A stretch of 10,608 nucleotides of DNA from the NCBI RefSeq assembly GCF_004359215.1, contig NC_090616.1:709696-720303 (forward strand), written 5' to 3'. The notes below the pieces were generated by a model. It did not search any database, had not been told where the DNA came from, and saw nothing but the letters and a program-made list of their open reading frames with translations. Below, piece by piece: positions 1 to 6,299 of the stretch. Numbering within the stretch: position 1 is the stretch's first letter; every line of letters begins with the position of its first letter. The position numbers and the translations under genes are program-made. Origin of the DNA: Bremia lactucae (Eukaryota; Oomycota; Peronosporomycetes; Peronosporales; Peronosporaceae).

Positions 1-117
1 AAATTTCGAGACCTCAGGGACTATGCTACCCATTTGTTCCACAACTCTGAACTTAGGGGTAGCTTCAGAGTTCGCGTCAGTAGGGCATCCCGCCCCTACT
101 GCGCTCCTGCATTTCCC
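1..117 (-). pseudogene. pol: pol N-terminal fragment (pre-protease spacer), copy 1
   Basis: On the minus strand, the frame reached by a -1 shift at the GGGAAAT heptamer (117-111) stays open to the window edge, about 37 codons without a stop. It reads through the gag stop region with a stretch containing MGSIVPEVSKF. Copy 2 has a matching stretch (MGNIVTEVSKF) just upstream of its protease motif, so this is the linker between the frameshift site and protease. No catalytic motif is reached before the sequence ends. Being open here while copy 2 is broken fits copy 1 being the less decayed one. Confidence 0.6.
78..117 (-). promoter_or_regulatory. Candidate -1 ribosomal frameshift signal, copy 1 gag-pol junction
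   Basis: On the minus strand the gag codons ..G GGA AAT.. form a slippery heptamer of the X XXY YYZ type (GGGAAAT, 117-111). A 9-nt spacer (110-102) follows, then a stem-loop with perfect 8-bp arms CAGTAGGG (101-94) and CCCTACTG (85-78) and an 8-nt loop. The gag stop TAG (98-96) lies inside the stem. A -1 slip enters the open pol frame. The same arrangement occurs in copy 2 at 8187-8226. The layout is seen directly; the function is inferred from known retroelement frameshift sites. Confidence 0.55.
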
Positions 118-1179
118 GACCACTCGGTGGTCGATGCAGAATTCATGCTTCTTGCACGCTGGTTCTTGCCATCGCCCTTTGGAAAGAGAGTCCTCGTGCT
201 GGGCATCTTCGCCCCAGCAGGGGCCCTGGCATAGCAGCGAGCCATCGTATTGCCGCGCTTGCCGTAATAAATGCAGACAACGTCTACATTGCCCAACTCC
301 ATGGGAGTGGCATCTGACCTCTCGGTCGACGGCTCATACCAAGCTGTCGCCGAGGCACTATTGTAGGATTGCTCGTCTACCAAGGCAATTTGGATTGCCT
401 CTTCCATCGTCGACGGCACCTTTCTAAAAAGGGCCTGTCGCGATGGGCCATTACGTAGTCCGTTCATAAACGTGGGCACCTTAATGTGCTCCGGAATCGG
501 ACCTACGGTAATGGACGCTGACATCGAGCGCATCTCTTGCCAATACCCTTGCAGAGATCGCTTCGCCTGTCGCGCTCCAAAGAAGCGCGTTTGAAGCAGC
601 ACTTCGTTGTTCGGCGGCTGGTACATGGCGCGAATATTTTCCTTAAAGATCCGCCATGAGGGGGAAGCCTTTCTGTCCGCTATAAGCACCGCGTAAGCCC
701 ACTCCGAGGCCTTACCGCGCAGGTGCGACATGGCGTACGACACCATCCGGCTGTCGTCCTCGATGAGCTGGGCGACACCGCATTGCTCAACGGCTAAAAG
801 CCAGCGGACAATCGTGTGCGCTGCAGTTCTATCGTACTTAAGTGGATCCATCCGAATGGACCTCGGCTGATGTGGCCGGGCAGAGAGCATCTCAACGGTC
901 CTGTTGAGAGCCTCGCTTCGAGCCTGCTCATGCCCCAGCTCATCCTGAGTCTGAAAGACGGATCCGCCGCAGCATGGCCTTGTGCCTCGGACGCGACCCT
1001 CCGCTGTCCGAGCACAAATGCCTCAAACTGCTCCAACTGAGCAGCACGTTGCTCAAGAGGACTACCCAGGAGCCTGGCCCCAGGGCTTGTTCACCAAGTC
1101 CCTGCGCCATTAGCCCTGCCACCTCCCGATGATATTCGGAGAGGTGGGGAAAATGAGCCCAATCAATGTTGAGGCTCAT
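96..1179 (-). pseudogene. gag: gag (capsid/nucleocapsid polyprotein), copy 1, frameshifted
   Basis: Gag would assemble the particle that packages element RNA. The likely start is the ATG at 1179 (MSLNIDWAHF), which aligns with the copy 2 ATG at 9250. The reading frame shifts near 1075, entering a Gln/Glu-rich stretch (EQRAAQLEQFEAF) that may form a coiled coil. It shifts again near 965, after which it is open for about 290 codons to a TAG at 96-98. The body has a Retrotrans_gag-like pattern (RMDPLKYD, HLRGKASEWA, YWQEMRSMSASI, FMNGLRNGPSRQALF). Near the C-terminus the zinc knuckle is damaged: of the CX2CX4HX4C ligands, the second Cys is Tyr and the His is Asn (CIYYGKRGNTMARC). The end (AGAQ then stop) is the same as in copy 2. 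The C-terminal 264 codons are intact; the two shifts make it a pseudogene. Confidence 0.8.
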
Positions 1180-1219
1180 CCTCACGTACACACGCAGAGA
1201 TGTGGGCCGTGGGAAGGAT

Positions 1220-1235
1220 CTCAAGTGCTACCAAG
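1220..1235 (-). other. Primer-binding site, copy 1
   Basis: Directly after the LTR end (1236) the minus strand reads CT and then TGGTAGCACTTGAG. A TGG start 2 nt from the LTR is what a site pairing with the CCA 3' end of a tRNA looks like. The paired tRNA end would be CTCAAGTGCTACCA; I do not recognise which tRNA this is. The matching place in copy 2 (9304-9291) keeps CACTTG but has lost the TGG. Confidence 0.5.
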
Positions 1236-1391
1236 TATAGGCGTGCACGTCGTAATGCGGCCACGCTCTACTTAAGGACACACCCTAGCACAGCAAGGAA
1301 GCGGTTTGCACCTGCTTCTCTTGCGTGCAGTGAGGTAGTTGTGGTGGGCGCGCAAGCGACCTCACCCAACACACTAAGAACTCTGGTGAAG

Positions 1392-1399
1392 TGACGTCA
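1392..1399. promoter_or_regulatory. TGACGTCA palindrome in LTR U5 half
   Basis: A perfect 8-bp TGACGTCA lies in the U5 half of this LTR. It is kept at the matching place in the copy 2 5' LTR (9458-9465) and is TGACGCCA in the split 3' LTR (2133-2140). The motif equals the CRE/bZIP consensus known from other eukaryotes. Retention in otherwise diverged LTRs hints at a role, but this may simply be ancestral sequence. Confidence 0.35.
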
Positions 1400-1552
1400 C
1401 GGGAGCGGTAATCCGTCTCCTCGTGCGCACTTACCAAGTAGGTAGTATTTTTCAGACTGATTTGTATTTAATAAAATTAAATACAAATACCTATTTTTAC
1501 CAATTAAAATGTTATCTCTATCGATATCATTTAATATGTATTGCGAGCGTAT

Positions 1553-1559
1553 CTTTATA
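1553..1559 (-). promoter_or_regulatory. TATA-like box in LTR of copy 1
   Basis: TATAAAG on the minus strand, about 225 bp into the LTR, upstream of the conserved stretch ATACGCTCGCAATACA. The copy 2 5' LTR has a TATA-like run at about 9613-9625, also in the first half. The position suits a U3 promoter, but no transcription start is visible from sequence. Confidence 0.3.
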
Positions 1560-1570
1560 GATACCTCGCG

Positions 1571-1612
1571 GATGACGCTAGCCGTCATCATGGATGACGC
1601 TGGGCGTCATCC
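1571..1612. repeat. Two adjacent TGACG/CGTCA hairpins in LTR
   Basis: The first has 7-bp arms GATGACG (1571-1577) and CGTCATC (1583-1589) with a 5-nt loop. The second has 9-bp arms GGATGACGC (1592-1600) and GCGTCATCC (1604-1612) with a 3-nt loop. The inverted LTR part keeps the GATGACG/CGTCATC pair at 2676-2694, while its neighbour is eroded. The copy 2 5' LTR keeps only one TGACGTCAT. They could be binding sites or RNA structure near the promoter. Confidence 0.5.
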
Positions 1613-1784
1613 CTCCTAATGTGAATGCACCCATGTGCATCACATCCACAAGGGTTGGTCACAAATGTGCACCACACCCGAGTGTTGGGTCTAATTACTA
1701 TTATTTAGTAATTGACCATCCCCTTAAGTACCAAATGTACTTAATGGGGACTGTGTAACATAAGGGCAACTCTAGCCCGTTACA

Positions 1785-1999
1785 AAAGAAAGATGTACTT
1801 TTCAGTATCTTGCAAACAACATCGGCCAAATCTCAAATTGTTTTGGGGCAATAATATAAGCTGCCGGCTCAATGTGCCTTCATTTACCAAGCTCACTTTC
1901 TCGGCTCCTTGAATTTTGCCACGTTTCCATAAATTGCTGCCATTAAATACGGATAATCGTTCGTGTAAAACTCCGACAACACGACTCTATGAATAAATA
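1785..1999. other. Spacer between the two gypsy copies, no gene seen
   Basis: About 215 bp of moderately AT-rich sequence between the 5' LTR start of copy 1 (1784) and the 3' LTR end of copy 2 (about 2000). I see no ORF, repeat or structure of note and no similarity to the LTRs on either side. It is probably the original target DNA separating two independent insertions. Confidence 0.5.
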
Positions 2000-2225
2000 T
2001 TTAGGCGGGCACGTCGTAATGCACACCCTAGCACAGCGATGAAGCGGTTTGACCGCCTTCTCTCATGTGCAGTGAGGTAGTCGGTGGGCGTCTAAGCGAC
2101 CTCACCTAACGAAGTAAGTACCTCAGTACAAGTGACGCCACGGGAGCGGTAATTTGGCTCCACGTCCGCACTTACGAACTAGGAAGTAGTTTACAGACTG
2201 ATTTATATTGAATCGTATTTAATAT
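2000..2225 (-). repeat. 3' LTR of copy 2, R-U5 part
   Basis: On the minus strand this matches the last about 250 bp of the copy 1 LTR (1485-1236). Shared blocks include AAATCAGTCTG, GCGGTAA, the TGACG(C/T)CA site, GGTGAGGTCGC, TACCTCACTGCA, GCTGTGCTAGGGTGTG and the end CCCGCCTA. Homology stops sharply at about 2000, as expected for an LTR end, and again at about 2225. There the U3-R part should follow but instead appears inverted at 2406-2779. Confidence 0.75.
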
Positions 2226-2226
2226 G

Positions 2227-2285
2227 AATTCTATTCTGGGTGTCTTTGCAGAGAATCCACCAACATTGCCCCTTTTAGATGGCAT
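2227..2285 (-). pseudogene. Likely N-terminal exon-like fragment of antisense ORF (in inverted segment)
   Basis: On the minus strand an ATG at 2285 opens about 20 codons starting MPSKRGNVGGF, ending where the inverted segment ends. This short basic, Ser/Gly stretch has no partner on its own strand, since it runs straight into LTR sequence. If the segment is turned back, it lies directly upstream of, and on the same strand as, the coding region beginning at about 2782, whose first residues are also basic (RTKRTRRVDK). I therefore read it as the displaced start of that protein. Short length and frame uncertainty at the breakpoint keep this tentative. Confidence 0.35.
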
Positions 2286-2390
2286 GTTGGCGCCGTGTAT
2301 GAGTACACAGGTCACTACAGTCATTAAGAGAACTAACTCGCTGTTCCTCGATCCTTCTTGACGAATTTGCTAAATGTACATTTCGTTCTT

Positions 2391-2402
2391 AAAAGGGGGT
2401 GG
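2391..2402 (+). other. Polypurine tract of copy 2 (in inverted segment)
   Basis: AAAAGGGGGTGG followed by TAG and then the LTR start TGTAACGGGC at 2406. A purine run ending a few bases before the U3 start is the primer site for plus-strand DNA synthesis in LTR elements. Its plus orientation disagrees with the minus orientation of copy 2's genes, one reason for proposing the inversion. Confidence 0.6.
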
Positions 2403-2405
2403 TAG

Positions 2406-2779
2406 TGTAACGGGCTAAAAAAATATTTTTAGAAAATTACAGCAATTGATTTATTTATTACTGATATATTCGATAAATCCGTTAAACATGTAAAAGTTGC
2501 CCTTTCTTACACATTTCCCATCAAGTACATTTTGTGTACTAAAGGGGGTGGTCAATTGCTTAAGTGAAGTAAGTAGACCCACCACTTGGGTTGGTTCACA
2601 TTATGACTCACCCTTGTGTATGTAATGCACATCGGTGCATTCACATTGGAAGGGATGATGCCTAACGTTGTTCATGATGACGGCTAGCGTCATCCAAGAT
2701 ACGATGTATTTAGAATAATACGCTCGCAATACATATCGGTGAATATCTGCAGAGATGGCATTTATGATTGGTTACTAAC
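2406..2779 (+). repeat. 3' LTR of copy 2, U3-R part (inverted)
   Basis: In plus orientation it starts TGTAACGGGC and follows the copy 1 LTR (minus strand, 1784 to about 1497): GTTGCCCTT, AAGTACATTT, GGGGGTGGTCAATT, CCCTTGTG(G/T)ATGT, GGTGCATTCACATT, GATGACGGCTAGCGTCATC and ATACGCTCGCAATACATAT. Similarity fades after GCATTTATGATTGG at about 2775. It carries about 77 bp of AT-rich sequence (2418-2494) missing from the other two LTRs, beginning with a small hairpin (CTAAAAA/TTTTTAG). Confidence 0.75.
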
Positions 2780-2781
2780 CA

Positions 2782-4037
2782 CGCACGAAGCGCACGCGCC
2801 GCGTTGACAAGCCGCCATCGCTCAGTGCCACAGTTACAACGCTGACAGCTACTGCTGCGGTCGCGTTAACGGGACTGAATGATCCATCTCAATTCACAGC
2901 GAGGATGTAGATCCGTCGCTCATTGAAGTTTACAATGAGTCGACACCGCTAACATCACCTCATAGAAGTGATGCAGACAGCGAGCTAATGTGGAAGGATG
3001 ATGGCGCTTTATTGCCCATCCAAACTTCACTCGTTGCTCCTAACATGGAGACAACATGGTTTTTAATGCTGTCTCGTCGTCTGCGCTGGCTACCGCAGCG
3101 ATCATTATTGAGAACGCTGCCCATAAAGGCGCAGCTGCTTCTCCGTTGGGTAAAATCATAACGTCTTGTGCTCAGACCATTATTCATAATGGTTCTGACA
3201 TAGAAGACCCTGAATGTAAGGCTCCGCCGACGACACGTGAGCGTCCTCAGACAATGTCGTTTCGAACGTGGCTATGTGACGGGTGGCATATTACTTATGC
3301 CCCCTCCATCTCAACGGACTCGTATCAACGGGCCAAAAGCGTCGCTCATAGAGCGCGCTCTTCTAGACGCTCATAATTTTCATGGCTTCTTTAATTCGTC
3401 GAAGGCTCAGGGAAATCGCTTGGACGAAAATTCCCCGATCTCGGTCGTGTTGCGTTTAAAAATACGCCTGACCAATACGAGGCGGAATTCACGCGGCGCT
3501 TCCAACCGCATTACGAGGCTGTGAAAGAGTGGTCGCAGCGACTAAATTACGCCCGTTTGCGTGTGAAAGAAATCTGGGCGGTACTGCATCACCTGTTTCT
3601 TCTCACCACGCTACTCCTGCGTATCCGTTTGAGACAAGCAGAGGTGGCCAGCTGAGGCTCTTTTTCGTAGGCAGTCACCAAGCCGGGCACGTCAATACGT
3701 AGAGTATCGATCGGGTCACAAGAGTCGAGACTCTTCGGGTAACATTTCCATTGGACGACGATCTGATACCCTTGCCTCACGGAGCGGTGGGCAAGCAACC
3801 TTCCAACAGCATCCATCAGCGCAAGCGGCGCTCGATAGGAGTGGCGATTTCGCCCACCTTATCGCAGCTGACTTGCCCGCGTCCGTTCAGTCGCAGGCGG
3901 TAAGCGCTGCTGAACGACGCATTGGAAATCTTGAGGGTCAAGTCTTGCGACTGAGCTCGGATCTTCAGGATGTCCGCGCGAAGGATCGTCAGGGTTATGA
4001 ACGGCTGAAACTTCGGCTTACATCTTGGAGTCATTGA
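2782..4037 (+). pseudogene. Antisense ORF of copy 2: unknown basic, Ser-rich, coiled-coil protein (decayed)
   Basis: On the plus strand, opposite to gag-pol, a chain of open frames joined by frameshifts reads as one protein. 2782-2907 has a basic start (RTKRTRRVDKPP). 2901-3158 is acidic (DVDPSLIEVYNESTPLTS). 3056 to about 3258 is Ala-rich (ENAAHKGAAASPLGK). About 3240-3430 includes SLIERALLDAHNFHGFF. 3431-3580 includes DQYEAEFTRRFQPHYEAVKEW. About 3577-3645 is Ser/Pro-rich. About 3642-4034 is open for about 130 codons, with a Ser/Arg/Gln-rich part and a heptad-like stretch (ERRIGNLEGQVLRLSSDL) suggesting a coiled coil. A further Arg/Ser-rich reading continues to about 4230. The first 800 bp lies beyond the end of pol (3589); the rest overlaps the chromodomain and integrase tail. 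I do not recognise the family. Alternatives are a captured host gene or the remnant of a nested element. The overlapped part could be open by chance. Confidence 0.5.
3589..3837 (-). pseudogene. pol: Chromodomain at C-terminus of pol, copy 2
   Basis: The minus-strand frame ending with the stop at 3589 has a typical chromodomain: VGRLLAHRS, then QIVVQWKCYPKSLDSCDP, then DTLRIDVPGLVTAYEKE. The fold's usual aromatic-W-x-G-Y and WEP signature is altered: the Gly of KGY is Cys and the Trp of WEP is Cys, with Glu to Asp. The first aromatic of the cage is also not evident. In chromoviruses this domain binds histone marks and guides integration. An in-frame stop lies just upstream (near 3855), so it is cut off from integrase. 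A short basic tail (KRIRRSSVVRRNR) follows. The same bases are open on the plus strand as part of the antisense ORF. Confidence 0.75.
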
Positions 4038-4470
4038 TGCTGAGGGACCCGCATTACGCGCGTGGTATCCCTCGCTGTCCGAGTCCTTATCGTGGTGGGA
4101 GGAGTGATTCGGCTGAAAGTTTGTACCTTCCCCGTCTCCCTCACCCGATCGACGCTCGACTCACAGTCAGAGTCACCGTCGGTCTCCTTACGGATGGAGG
4201 TATGTGATCTCTTCTGAATCAACATCCTGTTTCAGACGACCCACGTTTAAATACGGGGAGCGTCTTGAGGTGCGTCTTCATATACGTGGGAAGGGTGAGC
4301 CTATAATTTAGGTCTTTAACCTCTTTAACCACCGTAAATGGTCCAATGAAACGCGGCAATAACTTTGTATAATCTCCAGGTATTTCAAAAATTGCAATTT
4401 TTGGCAGGGCAGCAGTACTAAATAGTACATTTCTCCCACTCTAAACTGTTCATTTTTTGCGACCATATTC
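3838..4470 (-). pseudogene. pol: Integrase C-terminal GPF/Y domain and linker to chromodomain, copy 2
   Basis: On the minus strand near 4360-4270 one frame reads KLLPRFIGPFTVVKEV then LNYRLTLP, the GPF/Y module that ends many Ty3/gypsy integrases and helps DNA binding. Just before it is ALPKIAIFEIPGD. After it come a Lys/Val/Asp stretch and a hydrophilic linker with Asp/Ser/His runs (HHDKDSDSEGYHARN), then the chromodomain. At least three frames must be joined, so this is decayed. The linker bases are also open on the plus strand. Confidence 0.6.
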
Positions 4471-5560
4471 GGTCAGCATATTGTTTTGCTTATTCTGTGC
4501 GCTTGCCATCGTGTATCGGACTTTTCGTGTGAGAAATAATCGCTCATACACAAAGCGTTGAGCCTCGCTCACGCTTTTTGCATCTATCTCGTCTATGACA
4601 CCGCCGAGAGGTCAATCATAGGACGTAGTTTATTGACCACTGCTCAAAAATTTGCCCTAGTGACCCTGCATTGGCAGGGTCACTAGGGCAAATTTTTGTC
4701 GTTGAGATGATATAGTCATGGGTCATCGTCATATTGACGAAACTATATCCCACTTTCGCACCGGGCATAGTGAGAGGTCCTTACCCACTAAGACTCGGGC
4801 TGCGCACAAACGAGACTGGCGTCCGAGGATGGCGCAGTCCGTTTATATAAAACGGTGTCTCACCCCTACTGGCGTGGACAGTGTTATTCATAGCGAACTT
4901 CACAAAGGGCAATTGTTTGCTCCATTCTTTGGGAGTCGCTATCGTGCGTAATACATCCGCCACGACCCGATTTGCACGTTCTGTTTGGCCATCGGTCTGG
5001 GGATGATCTGCGGTCGACAGATGGAACTTTGTACCTAGCTGCCAAACACATGTCGCCAAAAATCTGACGTAAGACGTGGATCTTAGTCAGATGCTATGTA
5101 CGCGGGCATCCCGTGTGGTCGGTATACTTGATCCAGGAACAAGAGAGTTGCCTCCTTGCCTGTGATCGATGTTTTAAAGGGTCCTAAATGCACTATTTTG
5201 CTCAGTCTGTCTACAGAGACGACGAGCCCCATTCGACCCTTGTGGTCAAGCGGCATGCGAAACATGAAAGTTAGACTTACCGACTTCCAACAACCCGTTG
5301 GTAGCGGCTTCAGTGGCGCACTGCTGGACGGTGCAGGCTTAACGGGCTGATACTGTTCGCAAGAGCGAATATAGTTGGCCATATAGGTGTGGCCAGCAAA
5401 ATCCCTCTGACACGGCCCAGATGCTCGCTTGATGGCACATCCTGGAGCTCGTGAACGATCATCAGCTTGGGATCTGTGTCAAGAGGCACATAGATTCTCA
5501 AGGGATCACAAGCTGACAGCTGATGTCATAATAGACCATCGCTGTAGCTAAAGTGATTTA
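4471..5560 (-). pseudogene. pol: Integrase core (zinc-binding and DDE catalytic domains), copy 2
   Basis: Integrase joins element DNA to the host chromosome. Three minus-strand frames cover it. 5501-5310 has the His half of the HHCC zinc finger (HELQDVPSSEHLGR). 5382-5083 has CEQY, where the second finger Cys is Tyr, then KPAPSSSAPLKPLP, and SLTFMF, where the first catalytic Asp is Thr (5271-5269). It ends AYIASD with the second Asp present (5088-5086). 5059-4781 has HPQTDGQTERANR with the catalytic Glu (4981-4979) about 35 residues after the second Asp, as usual for the D,D(35)E family, then LPFVKFAMNNTVHAS and ETPFYINGLRHPRTP. A further stretch near 4600-4450 (DAKSVSEAQRFVYE, MASAQNKQ) continues toward the C-terminal domain. 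Lost Asp, lost Cys and frameshifts make it inactive. Confidence 0.85.
4645..4698. repeat. Perfect palindrome, 25-bp arms with 4-nt loop
   Basis: The arm at 4645-4669 (CAAAAATTTGCCC...CCCTGC) is the exact reverse complement of the arm at 4674-4698, with loop ATTG at 4670-4673. It lies inside the integrase region of copy 2, between the integrase core (ending about 4781) and the part encoding DEIDAKSVSEAQRFVYE (near 4600). The perfect arms in heavily mutated surroundings suggest it is younger than the element: a fold-back insertion, a MITE-like remnant or a palindromic duplication. No clear flanking duplication is seen. Confidence 0.8.
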
Positions 5561-5700
5561 GCTTAGCTTTCAGTTGCGACGGAAAGGTCCACCGAAGTGA
5601 TCCAACAGCAGGTGACAATGTTCGTCCTGACTATAGCTTTCTTATATTTCATAGGCTAACGAGCTCGTTACTTGGTGGGCCGTAATAGATGCCAGTGTTA

Positions 5701-6290
5701 TCAACTCAGACTGTGCTTAAGCACTGGACACACTTTCCTGGAGTCTAATCTCGAAGTATGGTCTTTGCGATAAAGCGTCAGCCAAGACATTCGACTTACG
5801 CCGCTTGTATTCAATTTTGAAATTAAATTCAGAGAAGAATGTAAGCCATCCAATATAGGCGAGAGGTGCGGTGAATTTATTGCGGTCCGCAGCGATGCGT
5901 GATCCGTATAAGCCACAAATGGTTTGGTGCCCAATAGGTGCACACGAAACTTGACAAGAGCATACTCTATTGAAAGTAGGTCTTTGACATGCACGGGGTA
6001 ATTCAGTTCCGCGGCTTTTAAAAGCCGGGAGAAGATATGACACGGTGAATGCCGTCGTCATCCTTATGCATGTCCGTGATCTCCCTATGGTGGCAAGAGC
6101 CGTCCCAATAGCTCAATAGCGCGCTGCGTATTGCAAAATTACTTGCATCGCAGACGACGCTAAAGAGCTTATCTGCGTCTGGCAATGCCAGAAAATGGTG
6201 CCTCTACAAGAGATTACTTCGCTGATGTGAACGCATTTACTTGTTTCTTCGACCAAACCGATTCTGCGTCCTTGTGAAGGAGGTCAAATA
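5701..6290 (-). pseudogene. pol: RNase H domain, copy 2
   Basis: RNase H removes the RNA strand during reverse transcription. On the minus strand VCDAS, with the first catalytic Asp at 6149-6147, is followed by ALLSYWDG. The usual Lys-Glu (HDKELLS) reads HVKDLLSIEYALVKFR, so the second acidic residue is Asp rather than Glu. Then comes LLGTKPFVAYTDHASLRT with the third Asp (5904-5902). The end (WLTFFSEFNFKIEYKRRKSNVLADALSQRP) is in a second overlapping frame, so a shift occurs near 5850. Fits the Ty3/gypsy RNase H in order and length, broken by stops near 6100 and elsewhere. Confidence 0.8.
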
Positions 6291-6299
6291 ATGGTTTAG

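Larger units (their letters stand above)
1..1784 (-). mobile_element. Ty3/gypsy LTR retrotransposon, copy 1 (5' part, cut by window edge)
   Basis: Read on the minus strand this is LTR (1784-1236), primer-binding site, gag (1179-96) and the first pol codons (from 117 to the window edge). The gene order and Gag sequence fit a Ty3/gypsy element of the type common in Phytophthora and downy mildews. A second copy of the same family lies at 2000-9796 in the same orientation. Gag has frameshifts and a damaged zinc knuckle, so the copy is defective, though it is less decayed than copy 2. Protease, RT and the rest of pol would lie beyond position 1. The flank after 1784 reads AAAAG, and the matching target duplication, if any, is outside the window. 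Confidence 0.85.
1236..1784 (-). repeat. 5' LTR of copy 1 (549 bp)
   Basis: On the minus strand it starts TGTAACGGGC at 1784 and ends CGCCTATA at 1236, where other copies end CCTACA. Both ends were set by comparison: the U3 start is shared with 9796 and with 2406 (plus), and the U5 end is shared with 9307 and about 2000. Inside are a TATA-like TATAAAG (1559-1553), paired TGACG/CGTCA hairpins (1571-1612), an imperfect palindrome around GTGCAT (1621-1643), an internal polypurine-like motif (1727-1716) and a TGACGTCA site (1392-1399). Compared with the inverted LTR part at 2406-2779 it lacks about 77 bp of AT-rich sequence just after the first 12 bp. Confidence 0.85.
2226..2779. other. Inferred inverted segment at the 3' end of copy 2
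   Basis: This segment holds, in plus orientation, the 3'-end sequence, polypurine tract and first half of an LTR, while the LTR's second half lies just outside in minus orientation (2000-2225). Flipping the segment would rejoin the two halves with a gap of roughly 15 bp against the copy 1 LTR. It would also put the polypurine tract between pol and the 3' LTR. The breakpoints are estimated from where LTR similarity stops and are good to about 10 bp. I see no long repeats at the ends that would explain the event. Confidence 0.6.

Noticed and set aside
23..427. Long plus-strand open frame over the 3' part of copy 1 gag
   Set aside because: It is the mirror of the well-recognised gag frame on the minus strand; its composition (Cys, Trp, His, Ser rich) is typical of an antisense shadow, and the homologous copy 2 region gives only a broken version (8147-8380).
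2960..3187. 75-codon minus-strand open frame between the chromodomain and the 3' LTR
   Set aside because: Considered as an alternative to the antisense ORF. Its composition (Arg/Ser runs) and lack of continuity with pol make it less convincing than the plus-strand reading, though it is not excluded.
4718..4951. Plus-strand open frame opposite integrase
   Set aside because: The minus strand here reads as integrase (HPQTDGQTERANR), so this frame is a shadow.
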